Positions 52,706 to 63,197 of a stretch of DNA of 64,000 nucleotides are shown one piece after another. Within the stretch, counting starts at the first letter, position 1. Each line of letters opens with the position of its first letter. The DNA comes from Galactobacter caseinivorans. GTDB lineage: Bacteria > Actinomycetota > Actinomycetes > Actinomycetales > Micrococcaceae. The position numbers and the translations under genes were made by a program. Where the stretch lies: positions 248,001 to 312,000 of the forward strand of contig NZ_QQXL01000003.1 of NCBI RefSeq assembly GCF_003640665.1, given 5' to 3'. Below the pieces are notes generated by a model. It saw nothing but the letters and a program-made list of their open reading frames with translations, was not told the origin of the DNA and did not search any database.

Positions 52706-55700
52706 ATGGCGACCCGAACTTCCTCCGGATCGCGGAGTCCCTCCTCACCCAAAACCCCCACCAAGGGCCAGGGGAGGAGCCGAACCACCGCTCCCAAGAC
52801 CAAGGCGCTCGACACTCCTGAGGAGCACGAGCTCCCGTGGATTGCGCGCGCCATTCAGCGCACCTGGACCGGGATCGGTGCGGTGATCGGCTCCGGCGTC
52901 CGCCAGCTCGGCACTGACCGCCACCCCGCGCCGGCGGACCGCCGAGACGGCAAGGGGCTCACCTACGTGTTGCTGGCGTTTGCCGTCGCGATCGTGGAGT
53001 GGTGGGGCCTGCGCGACGTCGGCTGGTTTGGTACCGCTGTCCACGCCACCTTTGGTGGGGTCTTTGGCCTCATGGCGGTCGCCGTTCCGGTGGTGCTGCT
53101 GGTGGCCGCCGTCCGCCTCTTCCGCCATCCCGAGGACCACAAGGGCAACAATCGCCTGACGGTGGGCTTCTGGATCGCGCTGGTGGCCGGCTCCGGTATG
53201 AGCCAGCTGGCCCACGGCCAGCCGGTGCTCAACGGCCCCTTCGAGGAGCTGTGGGCCGGCGGCGGTTTTGTTGGTTGGTTCATCGCCACGCCGCTGGCGA
53301 AGGTCATCACCGTCCCCGGCATGTGGGCGGTTTTGGTGGTGCTGCAGATCCTGGCGCTGCTGATCATCACCCGTACCCCGGTCACCCGCATCCCCGCGCG
53401 CCTCAAGGCGCTGTGGCATCGGCTCATGGTGGGAGATGATCCGACGCAGCAGGGCGCGGCCGTGCCCAACGGTGACCGCGACGGCCACGATCAGTCTTAC
53501 CTCTACGACGCGGAGCGTCGCGAGTCAGAGCCGTCCGAGGGCAAGGCGGCCCCCGCGACCAAGGAGCCCAAGAAGAAGCGCCGTCTCTTTGGCAAGGACA
53601 AGGACGTACAGCCGGACGCCACCACGGTGCTTGATTCCGCGGAGACCGGCGCGTTTGAGAGTGCCGTCATTGAGGACGCCGCGATCCAGGAGGCAGCCGC
53701 GCAGCAGGCGGCAGGCCAGGATTCGGGTGCACAGGACGGCCCCGGGCAGTTCTTTGACCACGACGCAGAGCCCAGCCCGCCCCCGGGCGTGCGCCGGCCC
53801 ACGCGTGAGGAAAAGCGCCGGGCCAAGGTACTCGCGGACGTCTACGACATGGACGAGGACCTCGCGGAGGATCCCGAGCCGGCCACCGAGGCCATCGACA
53901 TGGCCGGTGTGGAGCAGGCCGCCACCCAGGCGCTGCCGGGCTCCGCGGCCGTCAACGCCGCCCGCGCCGCCGCCGTCGTGCCCATGCACACCCAGCCGCC
54001 CCCAGATCCCATGCCGCAGCGCACCGAGCAGCTCCAGCTCTCCGGGGACGTGACGTACACGCTGCCGCCCGCTGACTTCCTGCCGCCGGGACCGCCGGCC
54101 AAGGAGCGCTCCGAGGCCAACGACCTGGTGGTCGCCGCCTTGCAGTCCACGCTGACGGAGTTCAACGTGGATGCTCAGGTCACCGGCTTCAGCCGTGGCC
54201 CCACCGTGACGCGCTACGAGATTGAGCTGGCGCCGGGAACCAAGGTGGAGAAGGTCACGAACCTCTCCAAGAACATCTCCTACGCCGTCGCATCCTCGGA
54301 TGTGCGCATCCTGAGCCCCATCCCAGGCAAGAGCGCCATCGGCATCGAGATCCCGAATGCGGACAAGGAGGTCGTGGCGCTGGGCGATGTGCTGCGCTCC
54401 AACGCGGCGCGCAAGACTGAGCACCCCATGATCATGGGTGTGGGCAAGGACGTGGAGGGCGGCTTTGTGGTCGCCAACCTGGCCAAGATGCCGCACATGC
54501 TGGTCGCCGGTGCCACGGGCGCCGGTAAGTCCTCCTTCGTGAACTCCATGATTGTCTCCATCCTGATGCGCTCCACCCCTGACGAGGTGCGCCTGGTCAT
54601 GGTGGACCCCAAGCGTGTGGAGCTCACCGCCTATGAGGGCGTGCCGCACCTGATCACGCCCATCATCACCAACCCCAAGAAGGCGGCGGAGGCGCTGCAG
54701 TGGGTGGTGAAGGAGATGGATACGCGCTATGACGACCTGGCGTACTTCGGGTTTAAGCACATCGACGACTTCAACAAGGCGGTGCGCGCAGGCAAGGTGA
54801 TCCCGCCGGCTGGTTCGCAGCGGGTCATCAAGCCCTATCCGTACCTGTTGGTCATCGTGGACGAGCTGGCGGACCTGATGATGGTGGCCCCGCGGGACGT
54901 CGAGGATTCGATCGTCCGTATCACTCAGCTGGCCCGTGCGGCCGGCATCCACCTGGTGCTGGCCACCCAGCGCCCCTCCGTGGACGTGGTCACGGGCCTG
55001 ATCAAGGCCAACGTGCCCTCCCGCATGGCCTTCGCGACCAGTTCCGTCACCGACTCCCGGGTGGTCCTTGACCAGCCGGGAGCGGAGAAGCTCCTGGGTC
55101 AGGGCGACGCGCTCTTCCTGCCCATGGGCAAATCCAAGCCCATGCGTGTGCAGGGTGCCTGGGTCACCGAATCCGAGATCCACCGCGTCGTGGAACACGT
55201 GAAGGGCCAGCTGGCCGCCACGTACCGCGATGACGTCACGGTGGAGGCGCCCAAGAAGCAGATCGAGGATGACATCGGCGATGATCTGGAGCTGCTGCTC
55301 CAGGCCACCGAGCTGGTCGTCACCAGCCAGTTTGGCTCCACCTCCATGCTGCAGCGCAAGCTGCGCGTCGGCTTCGCTAAGGCCGGCCGCCTCATGGACC
55401 TGATGGAATCCCGCGGCGTGGTGGGCCCCTCCGAGGGTTCCAAGGCGCGCGATGTGCTGGTGAAGCCGGAGGACCTCCCGGCGGTTCTGTCCGCGCTTAA
55501 GGGTGACCCATCGCCGTCGGGCACCGCAGCCGCAGCAGCGGACCCGACCGTCGCCGCCCTCGCAGCCGAGGGCGCCGTGAATCACGCCCCAGCGGGGGAC
55601 TGGGGCGCCGATCTGGTGGCCCAGGACCTGGACGCCCGGCCGCAGGCCGTGGACTGGAATGACCAAGACTCTGAAGGCGGAGAAGACGCATGGGAGTTGA

Positions 55701-55711
55701 CGGGCAGATGA
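52706..55711 (+). CDS. ftsK: DNA translocase FtsK/SpoIIIE
   Basis: The 1001-residue protein moves chromosome ends through the septum. Residues 1-65 are basic; four membrane segments lie at about 85-230 ([62 protein letters not shown]). A charged linker (about 245-450) leads to the motor: Walker [10 protein letters not shown] near 603, Walker [15 protein letters not shown] near 715, [12 protein letters not shown], and a gamma winged-helix ([31 protein letters not shown]) near 870-935 that reads KOPS. The ATG at 52706 has no Shine-Dalgarno but lies 7 nt after TATCCT. Confidence 0.95.
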   Translation: MATRTSSGSRSPSSPKTPTKGQGRSRTTAPKTKALDTPEEHELPWIARAIQRTWTGIGAVIGSGVRQLGTDRHPAPADRRDGKGLTYVLLAFAVAIVEWWGLRDVGWFGTAVHATFGGVFGLMAVAVPVVLLVAAVRLFRHPEDHKGNNRLTVGFWIALVAGSGMSQLAHGQPVLNGPFEELWAGGGFVGWFIATPLAKVITVPGMWAVLVVLQILALLIITRTPVTRIPARLKALWHRLMVGDDPTQQGAAVPNGDRDGHDQSYLYDAERRESEPSEGKAAPATKEPKKKRRLFGKDKDVQPDATTVLDSAETGAFESAVIEDAAIQEAAAQQAAGQDSGAQDGPGQFFDHDAEPSPPPGVRRPTREEKRRAKVLADVYDMDEDLAEDPEPATEAIDMAGVEQAATQALPGSAAVNAARAAAVVPMHTQPPPDPMPQRTEQLQLSGDVTYTLPPADFLPPGPPAKERSEANDLVVAALQSTLTEFNVDAQVTGFSRGPTVTRYEIELAPGTKVEKVTNLSKNISYAVASSDVRILSPIPGKSAIGIEIPNADKEVVALGDVLRSNAARKTEHPMIMGVGKDVEGGFVVANLAKMPHMLVAGATGAGKSSFVNSMIVSILMRSTPDEVRLVMVDPKRVELTAYEGVPHLITPIITNPKKAAEALQWVVKEMDTRYDDLAYFGFKHIDDFNKAVRAGKVIPPAGSQRVIKPYPYLLVIVDELADLMMVAPRDVEDSIVRITQLARAAGIHLVLATQRPSVDVVTGLIKANVPSRMAFATSSVTDSRVVLDQPGAEKLLGQGDALFLPMGKSKPMRVQGAWVTESEIHRVVEHVKGQLAATYRDDVTVEAPKKQIEDDIGDDLELLLQATELVVTSQFGSTSMLQRKLRVGFAKAGRLMDLMESRGVVGPSEGSKARDVLVKPEDLPAVLSALKGDPSPSGTAAAAADPTVAALAAEGAVNHAPAGDWGADLVAQDLDARPQAVDWNDQDSEGGEDAWELTGR

Positions 55712-56292
55712 GCCAGACTCCCGCGGTGTCCAACTGGAACATTGCCAATATCCTGACCGGTTTGCGCATTGTTCTGGTGCCGGTGTTCGTGATCTTCATG
55801 GTCATGGACCATCAGGAGTACGGGCTGTGGCGCTGGCTAGGCGTGCTGGTCTTCACGGTGGCCGTCTACACCGACAAGCTCGACGGCGATCTGGCGCGGG
55901 CGCGGGGGCTGGTCACCAGTTTTGGCAAGATCGCGGACCCGATTGCAGACAAGCTGCTGATGGGCTCGGCGCTGGTGGTGCTCTCCGTGCTCGGGGAGCT
56001 GACGTGGTGGATTACGGGCATCATCCTGGTGCGCGAGGTCGGCATCACCGTGATGCGTTTCTGGGTGATTCGCTGGGGCGTCATCGCGGCCAGCGCCGGG
56101 GGCAAGCTCAAGACCGTGGCCCAAGCCCTTGGTACGTTCATCCTTTTGCTTCCCTGGGCGCCGCAGCTTGCGGTGTTGCAGTGGGCCGGATACCTCGTGA
56201 TCGCGGTCGCCGCCGCGCTGACGCTGTATAGCGCCATCGACTACGTGCGCCAGGCCATGGCGCTGCATCGCGCGCATCAGGCCCGCTCCTAA
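55708..56292 (+). CDS. pgsA: CDP-diacylglycerol-glycerol-3-phosphate 3-phosphatidyltransferase
   Basis: PgsA makes phosphatidylglycerol phosphate in the membrane. The 194-residue protein has the CDP-alcohol phosphatidyltransferase motif as [20 protein letters not shown], followed by IADK, with membrane segments on both sides. The ATG at 55708 overlaps the ftsK stop by 4 bp; ATG at 55690, with GGAG 7 nt upstream, would add six residues. Order ftsK-pgsA-cinA is conserved in actinobacteria. Confidence 0.92.
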   Translation: MSQTPAVSNWNIANILTGLRIVLVPVFVIFMVMDHQEYGLWRWLGVLVFTVAVYTDKLDGDLARARGLVTSFGKIADPIADKLLMGSALVVLSVLGELTWWITGIILVREVGITVMRFWVIRWGVIAASAGGKLKTVAQALGTFILLLPWAPQLAVLQWAGYLVIAVAAALTLYSAIDYVRQAMALHRAHQARS

Positions 56293-56363
56293 ACAGGTCG
56301 TTTGTGATGTGGCCCGTTCCTGGCGGGGCACGTTCGTGTTGAACCCAGCCGCTGGAGGACACC

Positions 56364-56939
56364 GTGGAACGCACCGAGACACCGACCGGACCGCTGGATG
56401 TGGTCTGGAATCGCGACGCAGGCCCGGACGGTGAGCGCAGCTCCCACCTGGATTCCACGGCCGCGGAGCTAGAGGTGGCGCACCTGGTGCGCCGCGCGTC
56501 GGAGACCGGAATCACCCTGGCCACGGCCGAGTCGCTGACGGCGGGGCTGCTGGCCGCGCGCGTCGCGGATGTGCCCGGAGCCTCCGCGGTGCTGCGCGGC
56601 GGCGTGGTCTCCTACGCCGTGGATGTCAAAGCCGCCGTCCTGGGCGTGGACCCTGGGCGGCTTGCCACCCACGGGCCGGTGGATGACGTGGTCGCGGAGC
56701 AGATGGCGGCCGGGGTCCTGCGTCTCATGAACGCCGACCTGGCCATCTCCACCACCGGGGTCGCCGGGCCGGAGCCGCACGGCGGGCACGGCGTGGGCAC
56801 CGTTTACATCGGATGGGCCACGCGGCGGGGCACGGGGCATCGGCTCTTTAGCTTTGATGGGTCCCGGGCGCAGGTGCGTCAGGCCGCGGTGAGGGAGGCC
56901 GTTTTGCTGGCCCTGGAGGCCATGCCGTCCGGGGACTGA
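56364..56939 (+). CDS. CinA C-terminal domain protein (nicotinamide-nucleotide amidase)
   Basis: The 191-residue protein corresponds to the C-terminal half of CinA (PncC), which deamidates NMN. Signatures: TLATAESLTAGLLAARVADVPGASAVLRGGVVSYAVDVKAAVLGV (residues about 50-95, with the catalytic Ser in AESLTAG) and ADLAISTTGVAGPEPHGG. The N-terminal MoCF domain of full CinA is missing, a common stand-alone form. The GTG at 56364 follows GCTGGAGGACACC. It lies between pgsA and the HTH gene. Confidence 0.9.
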   Translation: MERTETPTGPLDVVWNRDAGPDGERSSHLDSTAAELEVAHLVRRASETGITLATAESLTAGLLAARVADVPGASAVLRGGVVSYAVDVKAAVLGVDPGRLATHGPVDDVVAEQMAAGVLRLMNADLAISTTGVAGPEPHGGHGVGTVYIGWATRRGTGHRLFSFDGSRAQVRQAAVREAVLLALEAMPSGD

Positions 56940-57117
56940 ACCCCCGCGGCGTCCTGTGACGTCCCAAGCTGGTGCCTGGGAGTTTTCTGTGATGGGCTAG
57001 GGCCGGGGAACAAGGTGAGCAGACCAGGAGTTATATGGTGTGTCTGGACAAATTTGGCCGGACCTGGTTCCCACCACCAAGGGATCCACACCTGTCACGA
57101 GGAGAACAAAGATTCCC

Positions 57118-57555
57118 ATGATGAAGCAGCCCACGCACGTGAACGGTATCGTCCGCTGGACGGGCGTGGTCCAGGACTCCGTCCGTCACCCGAAGCCGAA
57201 GGAAAACAAGATGGTGATCCTCCGCCAAGACATCGGTGAAGTGCTTCGTGAGATCCGCCAGCGCCAGGGACGCACCCTGCGCGAGGTCTCTCACCTGGCT
57301 CGTGTTTCGCTCGGCTACCTCTCAGAGGTTGAGCGCGGACAGAAGGAGGCCTCGAGTGAACTGCTGGCCTCCATCACGCAGGCCCTTGACGTTCCGCTCT
57401 CGGTGGTCCTGCGCCTGGTCTCTGACCGCATCGCCGCAGCAGAGGGCGTGCTGGTCCCGGACCACATCCCGTCTGAGCTCTCCGCCGAGTACGCCACCGT
57501 GATCCCGGATGAGGTCCCGGATGACTTGGCTCCTGGGCTGGCTACGCAGTCATAA
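57118..57555 (+). CDS. clgR: ClgR/PopR-type HTH transcriptional regulator
   Basis: The 145-residue protein has the highly conserved actinobacterial XRE-type [62 protein letters not shown]. In Corynebacterium and Streptomyces ClgR activates clp protease and DNA-repair genes. The ATG at 57118 follows GAGGAGA (12 nt spacing) and keeps a plausible N-terminal segment ([12 protein letters not shown]); an internal ATG at 57211 would give the 114-residue core. The position before recA-recX is conserved. A perfect 15-bp hairpin follows. Confidence 0.85.
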   Translation: MMKQPTHVNGIVRWTGVVQDSVRHPKPKENKMVILRQDIGEVLREIRQRQGRTLREVSHLARVSLGYLSEVERGQKEASSELLASITQALDVPLSVVLRLVSDRIAAAEGVLVPDHIPSELSAEYATVIPDEVPDDLAPGLATQS

Positions 57556-57587
57556 TCAGAGGCCTGACCTGATCTGATGCAGTCACC

Positions 57588-57622
57588 AGGCGGCGCCCAC
57601 CCATACAGGGTGGGCGCCGCCT
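57588..57622 (+). terminator. 15-bp perfect hairpin after clgR
   Basis: AGGCGGCGCCCACCC (57588-57602) pairs with 57608-57622 around ATACA, 32 nt after the clgR stop and 23 nt before the next gene. No U-tract. Confidence 0.7.
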
Positions 57623-57645
57623 CAGTTCGTGGGAGAATTGACGAT

Positions 57646-57882
57646 ATGCGCGTGAGTGAGTTTTGGCGGTTGATGGACGGCGAGTTTGGCGCTGCGGGTG
57701 GGCACCATTTGGCCACGTCCCTGAACCTGTCCTCACTGGGGTCCCGCACGGCAGAGGCCGCGTTGGCGGTTGGCTATGACCCGCGAGAGGTGTGGGAGGC
57801 GCTGTGCCTCATGCAGGACGTTCCGCGCGAGCGTTGGCTGGGTGAAGTCATCCCCTTGCGGCAGGAACGCTGGGACGGATAG
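57646..57882 (+). CDS. DUF3046 family protein
   Basis: The 78-residue protein matches DUF3046, a small actinobacterial family found just upstream of recA: it starts MRVSEFWRLMDGEFGAAGGHHLATSLNLSSLGSRTAEAALAVGYDPREVWEALC. No catalytic motif is obvious. The ATG at 57646 follows GGGAGAATTGACGAT. It is 209 bp before recA, and a LexA-type box lies in that gap. Function unknown. Confidence 0.85.
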   Translation: MRVSEFWRLMDGEFGAAGGHHLATSLNLSSLGSRTAEAALAVGYDPREVWEALCLMQDVPRERWLGEVIPLRQERWDG

Positions 57883-57904
57883 CGCGCCCACGGCGGCGTG
57901 TCGT

Positions 57905-57933
57905 TCGAAGATCCGTTCGAATGACGCTAGTCT
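57905..57933 (+). promoter_or_regulatory. recA promoter with LexA (SOS) box
   Basis: TCGAAG-ATCC-GTTCGA (57905-57920) matches the actinobacterial SOS box TCGAAC-N4-GTTCGA with one mismatch. TAGTCT at 57928-57933 is a good -10; the box covers the -35 position, so LexA binding would block transcription. The recA leader is then about 150 nt. Confidence 0.75.
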
Positions 57934-58091
57934 GATGCTGTTGGAACGCCCTCCCTCACAGAGGCCACTTTTCGAGAGTGTCGCCCACAGGGGAGCGGGG
58001 CAGGCAGCAAAGTGTCGGGCACGGTTTGTAGCCTCGTCACAGAGGATGCGGCTCCCGGCCGCGACACACACATTCGACCCAGGGGTGGAAC

Positions 58092-59141
58092 ATGGCAGCA
58101 GCACCGGATCGCGAGAAGGCCCTAGAGCAGGCGCTCGCTCAGATCGATAAGCAGTACGGCAAGGGATCCATCATGCGTTTGGGTGATGAGGTCCGCGCAC
58201 CGGTGGAGACCATCCCCACCAGCTCCATCGCACTGGACGTGGCCCTCGGCATTGGCGGCCTGCCCCGCGGGCGCGTCGTGGAGATCTACGGCCCGGAGTC
58301 CTCGGGTAAGACCACGGTGGCCCTGCACGCCGTCGCCGGCGCACAGCGCCAGGGTGGCATCGCAGCGTTCATCGACGCCGAGCACGCGCTGGATCCGGTG
58401 TACGCCAAGAAGCTGGGCGTGGACACGGATGCCCTGCTTGTCTCGCAGCCTGATACGGGCGAGCAGGCCCTGGAAATCATGGACATGCTGATCGGTTCCG
58501 GGTCCATCGACATCGTGGTCATTGACTCGGTGGCCGCGCTGGTTCCCCGCGCCGAAATTGAGGGCGAAATGGGAGACAGCCACGTGGGCCTGCAGGCTCG
58601 CCTCATGTCCCAGGCGCTGCGTAAGATCACGGGTCGCCTGGCTCAGACCAAGACCACGGCCATCTTCATCAACCAGCTGCGAGAGAAGATCGGTGTGTTC
58701 TTCGGTTCCCCGGAAACCACCACGGGCGGTAAGGCGCTGAAGTTCTACGCCTCCGTTCGCATCGATATCCGCCGCATTGAGACCCTCAAGGACGGCGCCA
58801 ACGCCGTGGGTAACCGCACCCGCGCCAAGATCGTCAAGAACAAGATGGCACCGCCCTTCAAGCAGGCCGAGTTTGACATCATCTATGGCGAGGGCATCTC
58901 CCGCGAGGGCGGCCTGATTGACATGGGCGTGGAGCACGGCCTGGTGCGCAAGTCAGGTGCCTGGTTCACCTATGACGGGGACCAGCTGGGCCAGGGCAAG
59001 GAAAACGCTCGCCAGTTCCTCAAGGACAACCCGGACCTGACTGATGAGCTGGAGCGCCAGATCCGCGTCAAGCTCGGCGTCGATGCCGCCCCTGAGGCGG
59101 AGGAAGACGTGGCCCTGAAGGCGGTCGCAGACAAGAAGTAG
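58092..59141 (+). CDS. recA: Recombinase RecA
   Basis: The 349-residue recombinase forms filaments on single-stranded DNA for repair and SOS induction. It shows the N-terminal [16 protein letters not shown], Walker [10 protein letters not shown] near residue 66, Walker [12 protein letters not shown] near 141, loop L1 ([18 protein letters not shown]) and L2 ([21 protein letters not shown]). No intein is present. The ATG at 58092 follows GGGGTGGAAC. A LexA-type box lies upstream; recX follows after a hairpin. Confidence 0.97.
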   Translation: MAAAPDREKALEQALAQIDKQYGKGSIMRLGDEVRAPVETIPTSSIALDVALGIGGLPRGRVVEIYGPESSGKTTVALHAVAGAQRQGGIAAFIDAEHALDPVYAKKLGVDTDALLVSQPDTGEQALEIMDMLIGSGSIDIVVIDSVAALVPRAEIEGEMGDSHVGLQARLMSQALRKITGRLAQTKTTAIFINQLREKIGVFFGSPETTTGGKALKFYASVRIDIRRIETLKDGANAVGNRTRAKIVKNKMAPPFKQAEFDIIYGEGISREGGLIDMGVEHGLVRKSGAWFTYDGDQLGQGKENARQFLKDNPDLTDELERQIRVKLGVDAAPEAEEDVALKAVADKK

Positions 59142-59149
59142 TCCCGTTC

Positions 59150-59180
59150 CAACGGCCGGCGAGTCACTCGCCGGCCGTTG
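59150..59180 (+). terminator. recA-recX intergenic hairpin
   Basis: CAACGGCCGGCGA (59150-59162) pairs perfectly with 59168-59180, 8 nt after recA and 22 nt before recX. Such hairpins reduce recX expression relative to recA in other bacteria. Confidence 0.75.
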
Positions 59181-59202
59181 CCGTTCCCGGAAGGGAGTTC
59201 CC

Positions 59203-60480
59203 ATGTCGATTGACCCGGAGTTGCTCGCCTCGATGGGACTCGTGCGCGCCTCGGAACTGGACCGGCCCCAGGCCCCACCGCTCACGCCGGAGGGGGACCA
59301 GGCAGCGCGCGCGGACGATGCGGCCTCTGGGCCCGGCTCTGCTGACGCGACCGGTTCTGCCGATGAGACCGAGGTGGCCCAAGGAACAGGTCCGCGGACG
59401 CTGCCGTGGAGCGCCTCGCCGCCGCCCTCCCGCAAGGGAAGGCGGGCCACATCGCGGGCGAAGGGCGAGGCCGACGCCACGGATGGCACGGGCGCCGACG
59501 ACAGCGGCGACGGCGCGCCGGGCGCTGGGTTGGACGCGCTGTTTGAGCCGGCCGGGTCTCGGACCATGAAGTCGCTGGCGGCCCGTCAGCGCGCGGTCGT
59601 GGATGCGGAGGCGGTGGCAGCGGGCAAGCCGCGGTGGCGGCCGCCGTCGCACGCCAAGCCCCGCCCTGGCAAGCCGGGTTCCCGGAACGGTCGCTTGGAC
59701 AAGAAGGGTTCCTCCGGTGGGGGAGCCGGCCCTGCAGATGGCGCGGGAACGGCGCCAGTTCCCGAACCGCCACCAGCCCCGGATTGGGCGGACGTGGGTG
59801 CACCACCCTCCTGGGCCACGGAGGGTGAACTGCCTCAACGGGTGACGGAGCTACTCGAGGCCTGGGATGGCGAGGAAGCGCGTGCCGCGGAGCTGATTGC
59901 CGCGGGTGAAGAGGTCCTGCCAGCTGAGGATGCCGCTGCCAAGCCCCCGCCGGTGCCTCTCACTCAAGCGGAGGCGGAGCAACTGGCACGGGCCATCGCA
60001 CTGCGCCTGCTCACGGCCATGCCCCGCACCCGCTTTGAGCTGAGCCAGAAGATGCGAGAGCGGGACGTCCCGGAACAGGCCATCGATGTGGTGCTTCATC
60101 GTTTTGAGGAGCTCAAGCTCATCGACGATCGGGCCTTCGCCACCGCCTGGGTGGAATCCCGGGCACGCAGCAAGGGCTTTGCACGCTCACGCCTGAAGCA
60201 GGAACTGCGCCGCAAGGGCGTCGGCGCGCAGGATCTTGAGGCTGCGCTGGAGCAGATTGACGGCGACGAGGAGCGGGTCCGCTGCCAGGAGTTGGCGCTC
60301 AAGAAACTGGGCACGCGAACGCTTCCGCCGGCCGGCCCCGGCCAGGAGGACCGGGCAGAGCGGGACAAGGTGTTGCGCAGATTGCTCGGTTTCCTGGCAC
60401 GCAAGGGCTATCCGGGGGGCGTGGCCATGTCCGCAGCGAGGAGCGCCATGGACCGCCACGACCAGGGGGAGCGGGGCTAG
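59203..60480 (+). CDS. recX: RecX regulatory protein with long N-terminal extension
   Basis: RecX restrains RecA filaments. The RecX core occupies about residues 255-425: AEQLARAIALRLLTAMPRTRFELSQKMRERDVPEQAIDVVLHRFEELKLIDDRAFATAWVESR and then the LKQELRRKGVGAQDLEAAL repeat. The first 250 residues are a low-complexity Ala/Pro/Gly/Asp-rich region with patches of basic residues; most RecX proteins total only 150-220 residues. The ATG at 59203 follows GGAAGGGAG. The core alone could start later, but codon use stays strong across the extension. Confidence 0.9.
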   Translation: MSIDPELLASMGLVRASELDRPQAPPLTPEGDQAARADDAASGPGSADATGSADETEVAQGTGPRTLPWSASPPPSRKGRRATSRAKGEADATDGTGADDSGDGAPGAGLDALFEPAGSRTMKSLAARQRAVVDAEAVAAGKPRWRPPSHAKPRPGKPGSRNGRLDKKGSSGGGAGPADGAGTAPVPEPPPAPDWADVGAPPSWATEGELPQRVTELLEAWDGEEARAAELIAAGEEVLPAEDAAAKPPPVPLTQAEAEQLARAIALRLLTAMPRTRFELSQKMRERDVPEQAIDVVLHRFEELKLIDDRAFATAWVESRARSKGFARSRLKQELRRKGVGAQDLEAALEQIDGDEERVRCQELALKKLGTRTLPPAGPGQEDRAERDKVLRRLLGFLARKGYPGGVAMSAARSAMDRHDQGERG

Positions 60481-60535
60481 CTGCCCGTCATGCTCGGCAC
60501 GTCCACGCGGGCGGGTGCCGGGCGTGGAGCCCCGG

Positions 60536-61279
60536 CTACGCGGTGCGTTCGCAGCTCAGGACTCGGCGGTCGGGCATCTCATCCCAATCCAGCGTCGTCG
60601 GCTCCCACTCGTTAGAGGTGACGGTGACCCCGCCGCCCGAGCGGCGCATCCGCATGGCAAAGAGATCCGGGTTGGGTGCGCTGGGGAAGCCGTCGCCGCG
60701 CGGGGTGGGTTCCACCCATTGCAAGGCATGCAGGTGCGTGGGCGTCAGCAGGATCGCATTGAGCGCCACCACATCCGTGACGTCCTGCACCATGGACGCG
60801 GCGGTGGATAGGGCCCGTTCCGGGCCCATCTGCTGCATCAAGGCGAAGACCAGCTGGGCGTAGCTCTCCGAATCGGTGGTGCCACGCAGCGGGGCGTCGC
60901 TGTGCTGCGCCACGAGCCCACGCAGGGCGGGGACATCAAAGACATGGCCGTTGTGCGCAAAGGCCACTGGCCCCACGCCCGTGATGGTGGCTTCAAAGGG
61001 GTGCAGGTTCTCCTGGATCACCGGCGTGCCCGGGGAGGCGAGTCGGTAGTGCATCAGGAGGCCGGAGGAGGAGAGGGTACGTGCGGCGGCCTCGTAATCA
61101 AGGCTGTCGCGGGCGGCAAAGGTGTCCCCGCGCCTGGTGATCCCGTTGCGTTCCAGCCCCACCAATCCCCAGCCGTCCTTGTGCCTTCCGGAGAGCGCGG
61201 TGAACGCGTCGTTGTCTTGACCTAGGACCTGGCTCACTGTGGTGTGAGTGGTCCCAACATGGCCAAAGAGTCGACACAT
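60536..61279 (-). CDS. Class II glutamine amidotransferase (EgtC/YafJ-like)
   Basis: The 247-residue protein begins MCRLFGHVG, so Cys2 becomes the N-terminal nucleophile after Met removal. Ntn-hydrolase motifs are HKDGWGLVG near residue 33, HYRLASPG near 77 and ENLHPFE and FAHNGHV near 90-110. The size and motifs fit the EgtC/DUG3/YafJ group. No egt genes are nearby, so the substrate is unclear. The start follows GGGGGAAAGGCAGCATGC. It is convergent with recX. Confidence 0.87.
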   Translation of the reverse strand: MCRLFGHVGTTHTTVSQVLGQDNDAFTALSGRHKDGWGLVGLERNGITRRGDTFAARDSLDYEAAARTLSSSGLLMHYRLASPGTPVIQENLHPFEATITGVGPVAFAHNGHVFDVPALRGLVAQHSDAPLRGTTDSESYAQLVFALMQQMGPERALSTAASMVQDVTDVVALNAILLTPTHLHALQWVEPTPRGDGFPSAPNPDLFAMRMRRSGGGVTVTSNEWEPTTLDWDEMPDRRVLSCERTA

Positions 61280-61405
61280 GCATGCTGCCTTTCCCCCGGG
61301 GATGGGCGGTGTGCCCCAGCGCCATGGCGCCGCGCCGCACGCCGACAGGGGGCGCGGTGCATCCGTTCACCCAAGGTTAAGGTTGCCGCGCGTGAGTGAC
61401 AAGGC

Positions 61406-61906
61406 TCACACGCCAAGCACGCGCAGGGCAAAACGCTCTGCATGCTCACGCAGCCGGTCGGTGCGGGCCGCGATGAATGCCTGGGGATCGTCCTGGCCCT
61501 CCAACCGAGAGGGGAAGCGGCGGGCGTGCGTTGAACAGGAGAAGTCGGCGTGGATCATGGTGCCGAGGGTGTCCCCGTTGCGGCCAGCGGAGCCGGCCAT
61601 CTTTGCAGAAAACATTTTGACGTCAGAGACCTGGGTGATGTCCTCACACAGCGCGCACATGGCCTGGCGCGGCGGTGCTGGGACGGCGCGCAGCATGATG
61701 CCAACGACCCCATCCTTGGCCTTGGCGTGCTGGGTCGGGATGATCACGTAGGCGCGCTGGGGTGAGCGTGGGTCGCTCCACCCGAAGAGCTCCAAGGAGT
61801 CCCATTCCACCGTGCTCAGATCCTGGGGAGGCGTGGCCTGGGTGGCCTCGCGGCGCGAGGTATTCACGAAGGAGGCGCGTATCTGAGCAAGCGTGAGTGA
61901 CTGCAT
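61406..61906 (-). CDS. FBP-domain (FusB-like treble-clef zinc finger) protein
   Basis: The 166-residue protein starts MQSLTLAQIRASFVNTSRREA and ends in a treble-clef zinc finger: CALC near residue 86 and CSTH near 131, the layout of the FBP/FusB C-terminal domain. FusB proteins bind EF-G and free it from fusidic-acid-stalled ribosomes; actinobacterial homologs are mostly uncharacterised. The ATG at 61906 is chosen because the family starts here; the frame stays open further upstream. Neighbours give no clue. Confidence 0.8.
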   Translation of the reverse strand: MQSLTLAQIRASFVNTSRREATQATPPQDLSTVEWDSLELFGWSDPRSPQRAYVIIPTQHAKAKDGVVGIMLRAVPAPPRQAMCALCEDITQVSDVKMFSAKMAGSAGRNGDTLGTMIHADFSCSTHARRFPSRLEGQDDPQAFIAARTDRLREHAERFALRVLGV

Positions 61907-62018
61907 GGTGAAACTGCTTTCCGATCTTGAGGATCCGCCCGCGCCAGCGGGGCGGGCGGCCACCAAGTCTACGCCCGGGGGAGGGTGGACAGGGGGAGGG
62001 TGGGCCGGGGTGCCCGGC

Positions 62019-63062
62019 CTACTGGGCCAACAATTCACGCACGCGGGGGAAGACCTGCTCGCCCCACAAGCGAATCTGCGTGTCCTTTTCGGCGATCGTG
62101 GCGCTCATGTTGCCGTAGTTGACGTCATAGCGGTCCACGTCCATGGCGCGCACGTGCTCGGCAACGCGCTGGGCCGCCCACTCCGGCGTGCCGACCACGG
62201 AGAACCCGCCCTCGGCGTCCGCCTCAAACTGTTCACGAGTGCGCTCGCCCCAGCCGCGCTCCTTGGCCACGGAGTCCATGAGCCGGCGGTTGTTCTCCCA
62301 GGCACGGTCCCTTGCCTCTTCCATGGTGGGGGCAAGGTAGCCGTTGATGGCCAAGCCCAGCTTGGCCGGCTGCACGCCAAACTCTTGTTCGGAGGCGCGG
62401 AAGAGGGTGAAGTACTGCTGAATGCGACCGGTGGTCTGGCCCAGCCCGGCCATCATGAGGTTCATGCCGTAGCGGGCGGCCCGCACCACGGACTCTGGGC
62501 TGCCGCCCACGCCCACCCAGGTCTCCAGGCCGCCCGGCGTGGCGGAGGCAGGGTAGGCCCGCTGCCCGCGCAATTCGGCGCGGTGCTGGCCCTTCCAATA
62601 CAGCGGCCCTTCCTTCCGGAGCTTGGCCCACAGATCCAGCTTCTCCTCGAACAACTCGTTGTAGTCCGCCAGATCAAAGCCAAAGAGCCCAAAGGGCTCG
62701 GTGAAGGACGCCCGCCCGAGCACGGGCTGCATGCGCCCGCCGGAGATGCCGTCCACCGTGGCGTAGCGCTCGTAGGCGCGCACCGGGTCGTCGGTGCTGA
62801 GCACGTGTACTGCGGTGCCAAGCAGGATCTTGCTCGTCCGCGCGGCAACCCCGGCCAGGACCACATCCGGGTTGGATGTGGGCAGATCGTGGCGGTGATG
62901 TTCGCCGATGCTGAAGGCGTCCGCACCCACCGCCTCGGCGAGCGCGCCCTCCTCGATGAGTTGGGCCTGGGTCAGGCCGGCGCTCAGCTCGTGCCGGTCC
63001 TCGTCCAGGAGCAGCCCTCCAAAGGTGGTGAGTCCAAAGTGTGTGGAGCCGCTGAGGGGCAT
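62019..63062 (-). CDS. LLM-class flavin-dependent oxidoreductase
   Basis: The 347-residue protein is a luciferase-like TIM-barrel monooxygenase. It shows GLTTFGGLLLDEDR, EAVGADAFSIGEHHRHDLPTSNPDVVLAGVAARTSKI near residues 42-80 (the family EHH motif), RMQPVLGRAS and a GVGGSPESVVRAARYG flavin-loop segment near 185. The ATG at 63062 follows GAAAGGCGACC; an upstream in-frame start at 63080 is possible. Substrate and flavin partner are unknown. Confidence 0.9.
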   Translation of the reverse strand: MPLSGSTHFGLTTFGGLLLDEDRHELSAGLTQAQLIEEGALAEAVGADAFSIGEHHRHDLPTSNPDVVLAGVAARTSKILLGTAVHVLSTDDPVRAYERYATVDGISGGRMQPVLGRASFTEPFGLFGFDLADYNELFEEKLDLWAKLRKEGPLYWKGQHRAELRGQRAYPASATPGGLETWVGVGGSPESVVRAARYGMNLMMAGLGQTTGRIQQYFTLFRASEQEFGVQPAKLGLAINGYLAPTMEEARDRAWENNRRLMDSVAKERGWGERTREQFEADAEGGFSVVGTPEWAAQRVAEHVRAMDVDRYDVNYGNMSATIAEKDTQIRLWGEQVFPRVRELLAQ

Positions 63063-63197
63063 GATGGTCGCCTTTCGCAAGAAAAATCACTGGTTCGGTG
63101 GGTGCGCTGGCCGTCACGCGACCAGGTGCTTGTCATGTCAACTACCTGCGGTGGGGTTCTATTCCTACGCCGCTACCTTGCTGACTAGGCTGTGCCC

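Noticed and set aside
53525-55666. 713-codon antisense open frame across ftsK
   Set aside because: A shadow of strong GC3 bias in ftsK; no domain or ribosome site.
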